Below are positions 1 through 13,382 of a stretch of DNA of 64,000 nucleotides, piece after piece; position 1 is the first letter of the stretch; each line of letters opens with the position of its first letter. The DNA lies in NCBI RefSeq assembly GCF_006980705.1, contig NZ_SBHO01000002.1, positions 62,001-126,000 of the forward strand, read 5' to 3'. The stretch comes from Tepidiphilus olei. Its GTDB lineage: Bacteria > Pseudomonadota > Gammaproteobacteria > Burkholderiales > Rhodocyclaceae. Both the position numbers and the translations under genes were made by a program. The notes under the pieces were generated by a model. The model saw nothing but the letters and a program-made list of their open reading frames with translations. It made no database searches and was not told where the DNA came from.

Positions 1-866
1 TGAAAGTCGATTTCAGCGCTCTGCACGACATCCGACGCCACACGCGCGGCATCGGCGTGACGCTCTTCGTCAATTGGCTGGTCAAACCCTTTTCGATGGC
101 CCTGTTCGGCTGGATTTTCCTGCGCCAACTGTTCGCGCCATGGCTGCCGGCCGGCGAGATCGACGCCTATCTCGCCGGACTCATCCTGCTCGCTGCCGCC
201 CCATGCACCGCGATGGTCTTCGTCTGGAGCCGACTCGCCGACGGCGACCCGCTCTTTACCCTCACCCAAGTCGCGATCAATGATTTCATCATGATCTTCG
301 CCTTCGCGCCGCTCGTCGGATTCTTGCTCGGCCTGTCGGCGATCACGGTGCCCTGGCAGACGCTCGTCGCCTCGGTGCTCCTCTACCTCGTCCTTCCCGT
401 AATCCTCGCCCAGATCTGGCGCACACGGCTCATGAAACGCGGCGAGGCGGCCTTTGCCGCGGCGATGCGCCGCATCGCACCATGGTCGACCGCGGCGCTC
501 CTTGCCACCCTGGTGCTGATCTTCGCTTTCCAGGGGCAAGCCATCCTTGCCCAGCCCCTGGTGATCGCACTGCTGGCCGTGCCCATCGTGGTGCAGGTCG
601 CCTTCAACGCCGCGCTCGCCTACGGCCTCAACCGCGCCCTGGGCGAGGACTACGCCGTCGCCTGCCCGTCGGCCCTAATCGGCGCCTCCAACTTCTTCGA
701 ACTGGCGGTGGCCACGGCGATCAGCCTCTTCGGCCTCTCCTCCGGGGCGACGCTCGCCACGGTGGTCGGCGTGCTGATCGAAGTGCCGGCCATGCTGCTG
801 GTCGTGAAATTCGTGCGTCGCACCCGCGGCTGGTACGAACGCGGCACACGCTCGGCACCCGTGTAG
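1..866 (+). CDS. ACR3-type arsenite efflux permease, 5' end outside window
   Basis: Integral membrane permease resembling the ACR3 (arsB-type) arsenite/antimonite exporters of the bile acid/Na+ symporter superfamily. The reading frame is open from base 3 to the stop at 866 (287 residues visible), so the start lies upstream of the window. The visible part opens with VDFSALHDIRRH, followed by GIGVTLFVNWLVKPFSMA and the LILLAAAPCTAMVFVWS segment that carries the conserved Cys of ACR3 proteins. About eight hydrophobic helices follow, and GASNFFELAVATAIS is typical of the C-terminal half. Family length is about 340-370 residues, so some 50-80 N-terminal residues are missing. No other ars gene is visible because the upstream sequence is absent. 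The substrate is inferred from family resemblance. Confidence 0.85.
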   Translation, partial: KVDFSALHDIRRHTRGIGVTLFVNWLVKPFSMALFGWIFLRQLFAPWLPAGEIDAYLAGLILLAAAPCTAMVFVWSRLADGDPLFTLTQVAINDFIMIFAFAPLVGFLLGLSAITVPWQTLVASVLLYLVLPVILAQIWRTRLMKRGEAAFAAAMRRIAPWSTAALLATLVLIFAFQGQAILAQPLVIALLAVPIVVQVAFNAALAYGLNRALGEDYAVACPSALIGASNFFELAVATAISLFGLSSGATLATVVGVLIEVPAMLLVVKFVRRTRGWYERGTRSAPV

Positions 867-1109
867 CAATCGTCCAGTACGGGGCAACAGCGAAGCGGGC
901 GGAACGCGACCGACGCGCCTGGTCACGAAGAGCAGCAGGCAGCCGCGCACCGATGCCATGCGCTCAGCCGGGTATTCGGGCGACCCGCGGCAGCGGTTTC
1001 CCACGCCGCAAGCCGATGCACCGCTTCCGAGTCGAATCACCGGCTCCTTGGAAACCGAATGCGTTATCATTGATCCTGTGCCATCATGCTGCAAAGGACC
1101 GCGTACCCC

Positions 1110-1844
1110 ATGAACGAGGTCACCGACTTCGGGTTTCGCCAAGTGCCTGAAACCGAAAAAAAACGCCTCGTCGGCCGGGTATTTTCCTCGGTCGCCGGCA
1201 AGTACGACCTGATGAACGACCTCATGTCGCTCGGCCTGCACCGCCTGTGGAAGAAATTCACCGTGGCTGTCTCCGGCGTGCACCGCGGCAACAAGGTGCT
1301 CGACATCGCCGGCGGCACCGGCGACCTGACGCTCGCGTTCGCCCGTCGCGTGGGCCCCAGTGGCGAAGTCTGGCTCACCGACATCAACGGCGCCATGCTC
1401 GCCCGCGGGCGCGACCGGCTCCTGGACGAGGGGCTGCTGGTGCCGACAGCGCAGTGCGACGCCGAAGCGCTCCCCTTCCCTTCCAACCGTTTCGATTGCG
1501 TCAGCGTCGCTTTCGGCCTGCGCAACATGACGCACAAAGAAGCGGCGCTCGCCGAGATGCACCGCGTGCTCAAACCCGGCGGCCGGCTCCTCGTGCTCGA
1601 ATTCTCCCGCGTCTGGGCGCCGCTGTCGCCGGCCTACGACCTCTATTCCTTCAAGGTGCTCCCCTGGCTCGGCGACAAAATCGCCCACGACGCCGAGAGC
1701 TACCGCTACCTCGCCGAATCGATCCGCGTGCATCCCGACCAGGAAACGCTCAAGGCGATGATGGAACGCATCGGCTTTCACCGTGTCGATTACTACAATC
1801 TCACCGCCGGCGTGGTCGCCCTGCACCTCGGCCGCAAGCTGTAA
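1110..1844 (+). CDS. ubiE: Ubiquinone/menaquinone biosynthesis C-methyltransferase UbiE
   Basis: SAM-dependent C-methyltransferase acting on the quinone ring in ubiquinone (and menaquinone) synthesis. The 244-residue product begins [20 protein letters not shown] and has [21 protein letters not shown], the UbiE/COQ5 signature, followed by the SAM-binding [15 protein letters not shown], and later [24 protein letters not shown]. An ATG at 1086 in the same frame would add eight residues, but it has no ribosome-binding site and the family normally starts just before the DFGF motif. An AAGGA lies upstream of 1110. It is followed by the Tim44-like gene and ubiJ, a common proteobacterial order, although ubiB, which usually comes next, is absent here. 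Confidence 0.96.
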   Translation: MNEVTDFGFRQVPETEKKRLVGRVFSSVAGKYDLMNDLMSLGLHRLWKKFTVAVSGVHRGNKVLDIAGGTGDLTLAFARRVGPSGEVWLTDINGAMLARGRDRLLDEGLLVPTAQCDAEALPFPSNRFDCVSVAFGLRNMTHKEAALAEMHRVLKPGGRLLVLEFSRVWAPLSPAYDLYSFKVLPWLGDKIAHDAESYRYLAESIRVHPDQETLKAMMERIGFHRVDYYNLTAGVVALHLGRKL

Positions 1845-1862
1845 GCCCTTAACGGAGGTCCC

Positions 1863-2735
1863 ATGAAACGCCCCTTCCTCACCCTGCTGCTCGCGCTCTT
1901 CGCCTCCTTTACTTTCTTCGACGCAGCCGAAGCCAAACGCCTCGGCGGCGGCAGCGGTGGCGGCCTGCAGCGCAACATCACCCCCTCTGCCCCCCTCTCC
2001 CCGGCGCCGAAACCGGCAAGTCCGACCTCTCCCACCCAGGCCCCCGCCCAGCGCCAGACACCGGCGCAGCAACCCAGCACCACGCCGCAGCCCGCGCCCA
2101 AACGCTCCTGGCTCGGTCCCCTCGCTGGACTCGCTGCCGGCCTAGGGCTGGCAGCGCTCTTCCACCACCTGGGCTTGAGCGAAGAATTCGGTTCTCTGCT
2201 CCTCCTCGTGCTCTTCGCCGTCGTGCTCTTCGCCCTCTTTCGCCGCTTCGCCGGAGCACGGCGCGCGCCCGAACCGGCCTACGCCGGAGCGACCGAGCGC
2301 ACGATGACCGGGCCCGCCACGAGCGCGCCCCCTGCAGCGCCGGCCAACGGCACTCCGGTCGCTGACGACCTGCGCGCCCAGCTCGACGAAGCCGCCTTCC
2401 TCGCCGAAGCCAAGCGGCGTTTCGTCGAACTGCAGGCAGCGCACGACCGCGGCGACTGGGAAGCCATTGCCTCCCTCGTCACGCCGGAGCTGCTCGCCGA
2501 CCTGCGCCGCCAGGGTGGGCAGACTCCCGGCGAGAAGACCGATATCGTGATGCTGGAAGCGCGCCTCGTCGATCTCTCCCTCGAAGGGGACCACTACGTC
2601 GCCACGGTCGAATTCTCCGGCAGCCTGCGCGAGTCGCGCGACGCCCCGCCGCAACCCTTCAGCGAATACTGGCATCTGGTCAAACCGCTCCACGGCGGCG
2701 GCTGGCGCCTGGCTGGCATCCAACCGGTTGCCTGA
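1863..2735 (+). CDS. Tim44-like domain membrane protein
   Basis: 290-residue protein of the bacterial Tim44-like family (distant homologues of the mitochondrial import subunit Tim44). An N-terminal signal peptide or anchor (MKRPFLTLLLALFASFTFF, then DAAEA) is followed by a Gly/Pro/Gln-rich linker at about 30-80. One or two hydrophobic stretches follow (LAGLAAGLGLAALFHH, LLLLVLFAVVLFALFRRF), and then the soluble Tim44 domain (about 145-290, beginning FLAEAKRRFVELQAAHDRGDW and ending EYWHLVKPLHGGGWRLAGIQ). The role in bacteria is not settled. Its position between ubiE and ubiJ is common in betaproteobacteria. The gene is preceded by a GGAGG and ends 3 bases before ubiJ, so it is probably cotranscribed. 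Confidence 0.9.
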   Translation: MKRPFLTLLLALFASFTFFDAAEAKRLGGGSGGGLQRNITPSAPLSPAPKPASPTSPTQAPAQRQTPAQQPSTTPQPAPKRSWLGPLAGLAAGLGLAALFHHLGLSEEFGSLLLLVLFAVVLFALFRRFAGARRAPEPAYAGATERTMTGPATSAPPAAPANGTPVADDLRAQLDEAAFLAEAKRRFVELQAAHDRGDWEAIASLVTPELLADLRRQGGQTPGEKTDIVMLEARLVDLSLEGDHYVATVEFSGSLRESRDAPPQPFSEYWHLVKPLHGGGWRLAGIQPVA

Positions 2736-2738
2736 ACC

Positions 2739-3326
2739 ATGTGGCAAAGGGTGCTCACGGCGGCGCTCGAGCGTCACCTCGACGAAGTCCCCTGGTGGCG
2801 CGAGCGGCTCGCCGCCCACGCCGGCGCTGCGGTACGCCTCGAAATCGAACCCTTGCCGCCCTTGGGATTGCGAATCGACGCAAACGGCCGACTGCTGCCC
2901 GATGCTGCCGTTGCGCCCGCCGTGACGATCCGCCTGCGCCTCGAAGAAGTCCTGCGGCGGAGGCTGCTCGCCGAAGGCGCCGCGGTGCGCACGCACGTCG
3001 AAGGCGAAGCGGCGATCGCCGAGCTGCTCGCCAAGGCCTTCTCCGAACCTGCCCCAACGCTGGAACACTGGTTTGCCGAGCGGTTTGGCCCCATCCTGGG
3101 GCTGCGCCTGCATGCGCTCATGCGCGCCGGTCTCGCCGCCCTGCGCAATGCCGGCGCGGCGATCAGCGGCAACCTGATCGAAACCCTGAAAGAAGAAGAG
3201 GGGCTGCTCCCCTCTCGCGCCGAATACGAACGGCTGCAGGCAGACGCGGCGGCGCTCACCCGCGAACTCGACGCCCTACGCCGGCGCATCGCACGCCAGG
3301 CCTCCGGCACAGCGGCACACAAGTGA
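2739..3326 (+). CDS. ubiJ: Ubiquinone biosynthesis accessory factor UbiJ (SCP2 domain)
   Basis: 195-residue lipid-binding accessory protein of the ubiquinone biosynthesis complex. It has an SCP2-like fold in the first ~110 residues (LEIEPLPPLGLRIDANGRLLP, then TIRLRLEEVLRRRLLAEGAAVRTHVEGEA in part) and the C-terminal region of UbiJ: NLIETLKEEEGLLPSRAEYERL followed by a charged helix with LTRELDALRRRI. It binds polyprenyl intermediates in Escherichia coli. It lies 3 bases after the Tim44-like gene and is the last gene before a strong terminator. In many relatives ubiB follows immediately; here it does not, so ubiB must be elsewhere. Confidence 0.9.
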   Translation: MWQRVLTAALERHLDEVPWWRERLAAHAGAAVRLEIEPLPPLGLRIDANGRLLPDAAVAPAVTIRLRLEEVLRRRLLAEGAAVRTHVEGEAAIAELLAKAFSEPAPTLEHWFAERFGPILGLRLHALMRAGLAALRNAGAAISGNLIETLKEEEGLLPSRAEYERLQADAAALTRELDALRRRIARQASGTAAHK

Positions 3327-3352
3327 AAAAGGCCGCATGTCGCGGCCTTTTT
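3326..3352. terminator. Bidirectional Rho-independent terminator between ubiJ and atpC
   Basis: A perfect stem AAAAAGGCCGC / GCGGCCTTTTT with a short ATGTC loop lies immediately after the ubiJ stop codon and about 30 bases after the atpC stop on the other strand. The A-run on one side and the T-run on the other let it end transcription of both convergent operons. Confidence 0.9.
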
Positions 3353-3379
3353 CTTTTCCACCTCCGAACAGCAGGCGGC

Positions 3380-3820
3380 TCAGGTGCCGCCCACGCGGTT
3401 CTTCAGGCGCTTGATCTGCTCGATGGTCTGCAACTGCGCCACGGCTTCGAGCAGCTCGGACTGCGCCCGTGCGTAGTCGATCTTGGCCTGCTGGTTGGCA
3501 AGCGCCTCCTCGGCCCGACGCTTGGCTTCCAGCGCCCGCGCCTCGTCCAGATCCCGCCCCCGGATCGCCGTGTCGGCAAGCACCGTGACAAGATTGGGCT
3601 GAACCTCCAGCATGCCACCGGCCACGAAGATGATCTCGGGTTCGTCACGATCGGGCACCTTGATGCGCAGCGCTCCAGGGCGAATACGAGAGAGCAGAGG
3701 CGCGTGACCCGGCAGCACCCCCAGTTCGCCCGATTCCCCCGGCAGCACGATCATCTCCGCGAGCCCCGAAAAGATCTGCTCTTCGGCGCTCACGACGTCG
3801 ACGTGTACGGTCATTGCCAT
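3380..3820 (-). CDS. atpC: F1Fo ATP synthase subunit epsilon
   Basis: 146-residue central-stalk subunit of F1, which couples and regulates rotation. The N-terminal beta sandwich ([16 protein letters not shown], then [22 protein letters not shown]) and C-terminal helical hairpin (about 90-140, [17 protein letters not shown]) are both present. ATG at 3820 has a GGGG eight bases upstream; an ATG two codons later is possible. It is the last gene of the atp operon, 86 bases after atpD, and is followed by the shared terminator. Confidence 0.97.
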   Translation of the reverse strand: MAMTVHVDVVSAEEQIFSGLAEMIVLPGESGELGVLPGHAPLLSRIRPGALRIKVPDRDEPEIIFVAGGMLEVQPNLVTVLADTAIRGRDLDEARALEAKRRAEEALANQQAKIDYARAQSELLEAVAQLQTIEQIKRLKNRVGGT

Positions 3821-3906
3821 CTTTTCATCCCCTCGTCGAATACGCCGCGGCCGAATGGTCGCGACGCACGAGCCTGGCCACCGTCAGGCGACGGCGGCCA
3901 AGATCG

Positions 3907-6203
<2,297 letters not shown>

Positions 6204-6236
6204 ATCCCGTTTCTCCTAGTGCCGTGGCCCGTGCGC

Positions 6237-7775
<1,539 letters not shown>

Positions 7776-7785
7776 CGAATGACTC

Positions 7786-8328
7786 CTAGATTTTGAGCGC
7801 AGCGGCCAGGTTCGCGAGCTTGCCACGTACGGAAGCGTCGATCACTTCGTCGCCCACCTGCACTCGCACCCCTCCGATCAGATCCGGATCGACGGCGACT
7901 TCGAGCTGCAGTTTTTTCTTGAAATGGGCTTCCAGGTCTTGCTTGAGGCGTTCCCGCGCCGCATCGTCGAGCGGAAATGCGCTCGTGACCTTGGCGACGG
8001 CGACCCCTTCGTGATCGTTCTTCCGGGCGACGAACAGCGCATGGATTTCGGGCAGCAACAGCACGCGGTCGTTCTGCACCAGCAACCGCACGAAGTTCTG
8101 CACCGCCTCGGGCAGCGGCTGATCGGCGCCTGCGAGCTCGAGGAGCACACGCGCCTTGCTGTCATCGTCGACCTTGGGATCGAGCAGCACGGTGCGCACT
8201 TCGTCGAGCGTGACGAGGGCGGCGAGCCGCTCCAGCGCTTGCGACCAGGCCTCCAGCGCACCGGCCCCCAGCGCCAGCGAGAACGCGGCCTCCGCATAGG
8301 GGCGAGCGATGGTGACTTTTTCGGCCAT
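7786..8328 (-). CDS. atpH: F1Fo ATP synthase subunit delta
   Basis: 180-residue OSCP/delta subunit that ties F1 to the peripheral stalk. It starts [20 protein letters not shown], the conserved first helix, and ends with [25 protein letters not shown], the family's C-terminal signature, followed by [10 protein letters not shown]. It lies three bases after the atpF stop, so the two are probably translationally coupled. Confidence 0.97.
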   Translation of the reverse strand: MAEKVTIARPYAEAAFSLALGAGALEAWSQALERLAALVTLDEVRTVLLDPKVDDDSKARVLLELAGADQPLPEAVQNFVRLLVQNDRVLLLPEIHALFVARKNDHEGVAVAKVTSAFPLDDAARERLKQDLEAHFKKKLQLEVAVDPDLIGGVRVQVGDEVIDASVRGKLANLAAALKI

Positions 8329-8331
8329 GGC

Positions 8332-8805
8332 TTAGACGAGTTCCTGTTTGAGGTTGGCCAAGAGCTCGGCGTGAGCCTTGGCGTCGATCTCGCGGCGCAG
8401 GATACGTTCGGCGCCGGCGACGGCGAGCCGGGCAACTTCCTCGCGCAGATCGTCTTTGATCCGCTCGACGGCGGCGCGCGCCTCCTGCTCGGCCGCTTCG
8501 CGCGCCTGAGCGATGAGACGGGTCGCTTCCGCCCGGGCTTCTTCCATCAGCTTGGCGATCTGCTTGTCGGCGGCCGCGCGCAGCTGGGCCGCTTCCTCGC
8601 GCGCCTTGCGCAGTTCTTCGACGGCTTTCTTCTCGGCGAGCGCCAGATCCGCCTTCGCCTTGTCGGCCGCCGCCAGCCCCTCCGCGATCTTGGCCGAACG
8701 CTCGTCGAGCGCCTTGACGATCGGCGGCCACACGTATTTCATCGTGAACCAGCCAAGGATGAAGAACACCACCAGCTGGGCGATGAGGGTTGCGTTCAAA
8801 TTCAC
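8332..8805 (-). CDS. atpF: F1Fo ATP synthase subunit b
   Basis: 157-residue peripheral-stalk subunit. A single N-terminal membrane helix ([19 protein letters not shown]) is followed by a long Ala/Glu/Lys/Arg-rich coiled coil (about 30-150). The start is a GTG at 8805 with a GGGGG about nine bases upstream; the next in-frame candidates would remove the membrane helix. It lies between atpE and atpH. Confidence 0.96.
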   Translation of the reverse strand: MNLNATLIAQLVVFFILGWFTMKYVWPPIVKALDERSAKIAEGLAAADKAKADLALAEKKAVEELRKAREEAAQLRAAADKQIAKLMEEARAEATRLIAQAREAAEQEARAAVERIKDDLREEVARLAVAGAERILRREIDAKAHAELLANLKQELV

Positions 8806-8854
8806 GACGTCTGCCCCCTATGAAAAAACGGATGGGCGTTCACGACTCCGAGGA

Positions 8855-10062
<1,208 letters not shown>

Positions 10063-10419
10063 TCAGATTTTGCGTAAGAATCCAGCAACCCCAACGTTCG
10101 CATAGAGCGTCACGATCAAGCCCGCGAGCAGCGCCGGCCAGCTCTCCACGACCCCCTGACGTACGAACGCGAACAGCAACAGCACGATGGCGGCGATCTT
10201 CAAAACCTCACCAGCCAAGAATCCGACTGCCGAGGGCGAGCCCAAGCATGCGCGCAGCGTCAGATAAGCAGCGAACGCGGCATTGGGGATACACACCGAG
10301 AACGCTCCGATCGCCGCCGATCGACCCGCCGCCTCCCCGGCCGCGGCCCAAGCCGCCAGCACGACGAGCAGCCCGGCAACCAACTGCCATGCCGCGAGGC
10401 GCATCAAACCGGTGCCCAC
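10063..10419 (-). CDS. atpI: ATP synthase assembly protein AtpI
   Basis: About 118-residue small membrane protein with four hydrophobic helices (LAAWQLVAGLLVVLAAWAAAG, FSVCIPNAAFAAYLTLRA, FLAGEVLKIAAIVLLLFAF, ALLAGLIVTLYANVGVAGF). It matches the AtpI family that helps assemble the c-ring. No ATG gives a full first helix. A GTG at 10419 has a GGGGG seven to eight bases upstream, whereas the GTG at 10428 has that same G-run abutting it, so 10419 is preferred. First gene of the atp operon. Confidence 0.85.
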   Translation of the reverse strand: MGTGLMRLAAWQLVAGLLVVLAAWAAAGEAAGRSAAIGAFSVCIPNAAFAAYLTLRACLGSPSAVGFLAGEVLKIAAIVLLLFAFVRQGVVESWPALLAGLIVTLYANVGVAGFLRKI

Positions 10420-10449
10420 AGCGGCCACCCCCTGCGAAAAATCCTGTGG

Positions 10450-10479
10450 ATTCTAAAGCACATCGAGCGCTGCTGTCAA
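10450..10479 (-). promoter_or_regulatory. Probable sigma70 promoter of the atp operon
   Basis: Reading the minus strand, TTGACA (10479-10474) is followed after 18 bases by TAGAAT (10455-10450). It lies 20-30 bases before the atpI start. The perfect -35 box and near-consensus -10 box suggest strong constitutive transcription of the ATP synthase genes. Confidence 0.75.
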
Positions 10480-10566
10480 ACTTCGTTACACCATTCGCCC
10501 GTTCCGATCGAATCCGCTTTTCTCTCGATTAAAATCACAGTTCGATTTCCTGCCCAGGAGAAATTC

Positions 10567-11007
10567 ATGCCTTTCACTGCCGTCGATCCCGACTACGTGG
10601 CCCGCGTGCGCGATAGTTTCTCCCGTCAGCGCGTGATGCAGACCCTTGGCGCCGAGATCACCCGGATCGAACCGGGCGAAGTGGAGATCGTTCTGCCCTT
10701 TCGCGCCGATCTGACGCAGCAGCACGGCTTCCTGCATGCGGGAATCGTCACGACCATTCTCGATAGTGCCCTCGGCTATGCCGCATACTCACTGATGCCA
10801 CCCGGACACGCAGTGCTCACCGTGGAACTCAAGATCAACCTCCTCGCTCCAGCCAAAGGCGATCGCCTGGTGGCGGTGGGGCGCGTGGTGCGCACAGGGC
10901 GCACCCTCACGGTGTGTCAAGGCGAGGGCTGGATGGAGCGCGCAGACGGTCATGAGCAAGTTGCCATGATGACCGCGACCATGATCGGACTTCCCGACCG
11001 AGAGTAA
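10567..11007 (+). CDS. PaaI-family hotdog acyl-CoA thioesterase
   Basis: 146-residue hotdog-fold protein of the PaaI/YbgC-like thioesterase group, likely hydrolysing an acyl- or aryl-CoA. The active-site region is QQHGFLHAGIVTTILDSALGYAAYS, with the HGG-type motif present as HGFLHAG and the acidic residue in LDSA. The later strands are VELKINLLAPAKGDRLVAVGRVVR. The start has CAGGAG seven bases upstream. It is divergent from atpI and convergent with livF, with only 37 bases between the stops. The substrate cannot be read from sequence; nearby CoA-ligase genes make a CoA-ester housekeeping role plausible. Confidence 0.85.
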   Translation: MPFTAVDPDYVARVRDSFSRQRVMQTLGAEITRIEPGEVEIVLPFRADLTQQHGFLHAGIVTTILDSALGYAAYSLMPPGHAVLTVELKINLLAPAKGDRLVAVGRVVRTGRTLTVCQGEGWMERADGHEQVAMMTATMIGLPDRE

Positions 11008-11035
11008 GAAAAATGGGCGCAGCCGCGGCCGCGCC
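11008..11035 (-). terminator. Probable terminator of the ABC uptake operon
   Basis: On the minus strand, ten bases after the livF stop codon, the GC-rich hairpin GGCGCGGCC / GGCTGCGCC (nine pairs including one G-U) is followed by ATTTTTCTT. It overlaps the end of the convergent thioesterase gene. Confidence 0.65.
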
Positions 11036-11044
11036 TTCGCCACT

Positions 11045-11866
11045 TCAAGCCAGCCAGCGCTTGCGCCGGCGGTAGTGCTTGACGTTGTGGTAATCGACGG
11101 CGTGACTGCCCCCCAGGTAAAATTCTTGGATATCGGGGTTTTGCCGTAGCACCTCGGCGGGGCCGTCCATCACGATGCGCCCCTGGTCGACGACGTAAGC
11201 GTATTGCACCACGTTCAGGGCCGCCACGGCGTTCTGCTCCACGAGCAACACACTGACCTTCTCCTGCTCGTTGATCGCGCGGATGATGCCGAAAATCTCC
11301 TTGACGAGCAAAGGCGAGAGCCCCAGACTCGGCTCGTCGAGCATCAGCAGTTTCGGCTCGGTCATGAGCGCACGCCCGATGGCGAGCATCTGCTGCTCAC
11401 CACCGGAGAGATAGCCCGCCTTCGACTTCGCCCGCTCGACCAAGCGCGGAAAGTAGCTATAGACTCTATCGCGCAACTGCTGATAGCGCCGCTGATCGCG
11501 CCCGCGGTAGGCAGCGACGAGGTTCTCCTCCGGCGTGAGGTGCCCAAAGACGCGCCGCCCCTCGAGCACATGGGCGATGCCCAGATGCACCCGTTGCGGC
11601 GCCGGCATCGTGCCCAGATCGCGACCGGCGAACTCGATGTGCCCCCGGGTCACCTCGCCTCGCTCGGGCGCGAGCAGACCGCTCACCGATTTCAGCGTAG
11701 TGCTCTTGCCGGCACCGTTGGCGCCGAGCAGCGCTACCATGTCCCCTTCGCGGATCTCGAGCGAGACGCCCTTGATCGCCAGGAACACCTTGTCGTAGAC
11801 CACTTCAACGTTAGACAGCTGTAGCAGCACGGGGGCCGTGCCGTTGATCCCGCCCGTTTGGCTCAT
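11045..11866 (-). CDS. Branched-chain-type ABC transporter ATP-binding protein (LivF-like)
   Basis: 273-residue ABC ATPase of the LivF group. It has Walker A GANGAGKS, the Q-loop-equivalent LGIAHVLEGRRVFGHLT typical of LivF, signature LSGGEQQML, Walker B LLMLDEPSLGLS and the switch His region VEQN. A basic tail (YHNVKHYRRRKRWLA) extends past the usual LivF end and is a mark of the aromatic/acyl uptake subgroup associated with CoA ligases (inference). It is the last gene of an eight-gene operon, 46 bases after the third binding protein. Confidence 0.92.
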   Translation of the reverse strand: MSQTGGINGTAPVLLQLSNVEVVYDKVFLAIKGVSLEIREGDMVALLGANGAGKSTTLKSVSGLLAPERGEVTRGHIEFAGRDLGTMPAPQRVHLGIAHVLEGRRVFGHLTPEENLVAAYRGRDQRRYQQLRDRVYSYFPRLVERAKSKAGYLSGGEQQMLAIGRALMTEPKLLMLDEPSLGLSPLLVKEIFGIIRAINEQEKVSVLLVEQNAVAALNVVQYAYVVDQGRIVMDGPAEVLRQNPDIQEFYLGGSHAVDYHNVKHYRRRKRWLA

Positions 11867-11911
11867 GCTCGCTCCTTGTGCGGCGCCGAGAATCCCCGGC
11901 GCCGGCCATCC

Positions 11912-13162
11912 TCATTTCCCTTGGCTGAACTTCGCCGCGCTCGCGCGGGCTTCTTCCCACACCACGTCCTGATAGGCCGCTGCCCAATCGCTCACGGGAA
12001 CCCAGGCTTTGCCGTCCCACTGCGACACCCGCGCCTGACCGCCACCCTGGTGATCTTGCGGAGTGATCGTCACGGGAGGCATGAAGCCTTTGGTGTCGAG
12101 ATTGTTCACCATCTCCAAACCTGCCTTGAGCTTTTCGGCGGTGAGCGGCGGGCCGAGTTTTTCCAGCGCGAGTTTGGCCCCTTCGGTAGCGATCACCATG
12201 TCGGCCACACCGTAGTTGTAGTAAGTGTTACCAACCCGCGCTTCCGGTCCAGCGCCCTTGCCGGTCTTGTAGACCTTGTCGAGGATGCGCTGGATGATGG
12301 GATGATCGCGCCCAGGCTGCACCACTTCGACGCGCTTGATGCCGATGGCCGTGCTCTCGCCCACGTTCTTCATGTCGGTCTCGGTCAGCCAAACGACCGA
12401 CAGAATCTTCGCCGGATCGATGCCGTTGCGCACCGCCTCGCGCACCGAAACCGTTTGTGAATTGCCCGCCCCCCAGATCAGCACGAAGTCGGGACGGTAG
12501 CGGCGCACGTCCGACCATACTGCCGACTGCTCATTACCCGGACTCGGATAAGCGAACGTGCGCAGCTCGAAGGACTTCTGCTCGGCAAGCTTTTGCAAGA
12601 TGGGCAAAGGCTCGCGCCCGAAAGGGGTGTCGATATGCACGTGGGCGATTTTCTTGCCCTTGAGCCCACCCTGGGTATCCTCGACGTACTTGAGCAAACG
12701 CGCCGCCTGCGACCAGTAACTGGCCATCATGGGGAAGACGTAGGGGAAGGCCTCGCCCACCATGGCGTCACCCCGCCCGTGCAGTGGCGTGCCTAGCACC
12801 ACCTTGTCCTGCAGCGCCCGCGGCGCGATGGCGTTGGCCACCGGCGTACTGAGAAAATCAAAGTAGATAGCCCCCTCCTCTCGACCACGATTGTAAAGTT
12901 CGATACCGCGTTGCGGCTCGTTACCGTGGTCGCGCACGATGGCCTCGAATCTATGTCCCTTGATGCCCCCCTCCTCGTTGAGGAGGGCAAGATAGTCCCG
13001 CTGGCCTTGGCTGAACTCGTCGGCCACGAAAGTATAGACCTTGGTAAAGTCGTGGAATAGGCCGAACTTCACCACTTCCTGCGCATGCGACGCGGGTGCC
13101 AACATCAGCGTCGCGGCCGCGCACAGCGCCGCAGAAAATTTTTTCATGCTTTTATTCTTCAT
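11912..13162 (-). CDS. ABC transporter periplasmic substrate-binding protein, paralogue 3
   Basis: 416-residue LivK-type (periplasmic binding protein type 1) protein with a Sec signal peptide (KKFSAALCAAATLMLAPASHA). It shares the strings FTKVYTF, SQGQRDY, LLNEEGGI, RDHGNEPQRGIELY and FPYVFPMMA with the next two genes. The ATG at 13162 has GGGGAG seven bases upstream. It is separated from paralogue 2 by a 220-base gap with two hairpins, the only long gap in the operon. Ligand unknown; an organic acid rather than a branched amino acid is likely given the acyl-CoA synthetase in the operon (inference). Confidence 0.9.
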   Translation of the reverse strand: MKNKSMKKFSAALCAAATLMLAPASHAQEVVKFGLFHDFTKVYTFVADEFSQGQRDYLALLNEEGGIKGHRFEAIVRDHGNEPQRGIELYNRGREEGAIYFDFLSTPVANAIAPRALQDKVVLGTPLHGRGDAMVGEAFPYVFPMMASYWSQAARLLKYVEDTQGGLKGKKIAHVHIDTPFGREPLPILQKLAEQKSFELRTFAYPSPGNEQSAVWSDVRRYRPDFVLIWGAGNSQTVSVREAVRNGIDPAKILSVVWLTETDMKNVGESTAIGIKRVEVVQPGRDHPIIQRILDKVYKTGKGAGPEARVGNTYYNYGVADMVIATEGAKLALEKLGPPLTAEKLKAGLEMVNNLDTKGFMPPVTITPQDHQGGGQARVSQWDGKAWVPVSDWAAAYQDVVWEEARASAAKFSQGK

Positions 13163-13300
13163 TGAATTCTCCCCAACTGATCAAATGAATCGATCACACC
13201 CTATCTAGGTAAGCCCAGCGAAGCGACGATGTTATTTCTGCGTGCTTCGAATACCCGTCGCGAGCAGTTGCAAGGCTGGACCGCCCGAGGCAGAGGATAT

Positions 13301-13325
13301 GAGACGACGATCTGATGGTCGTCTC
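13301..13325. repeat. Intercistronic hairpin 1 between binding-protein genes
   Basis: Perfect eight-base inverted repeat GAGACGAC / GTCGTCTC with a nine-base loop, in the 220-base gap between binding-protein paralogues 2 and 3. It has no T-run on the minus strand, so it more likely affects RNA stability or processing than termination. Confidence 0.6.
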
Positions 13326-13352
13326 CGCCAGATGCTGCTCAGGAAGTACATC

Positions 13353-13375
13353 GAGGTGCCCACACGAGGCACCTC
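13353..13375. repeat. Intercistronic hairpin 2, just after binding-protein paralogue 2
   Basis: Perfect eight-base inverted repeat GAGGTGCC / GGCACCTC with a seven-base loop, seven bases beyond the stop of paralogue 2. The T-rich run is on the plus-strand side (TCTATTTTT), the wrong side to end the minus-strand operon, so a 3' end-protecting role for the upstream message is the simpler reading. Confidence 0.6.
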
Positions 13376-13382
13376 TCTATTT

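Noticed and set aside
675-2072. Long minus-strand open frame across the ACR3, ubiE and Tim44 genes
   Set aside because: Composition is Gly/Arg/Glu-rich with no family signature and it lies antisense to recognised genes.
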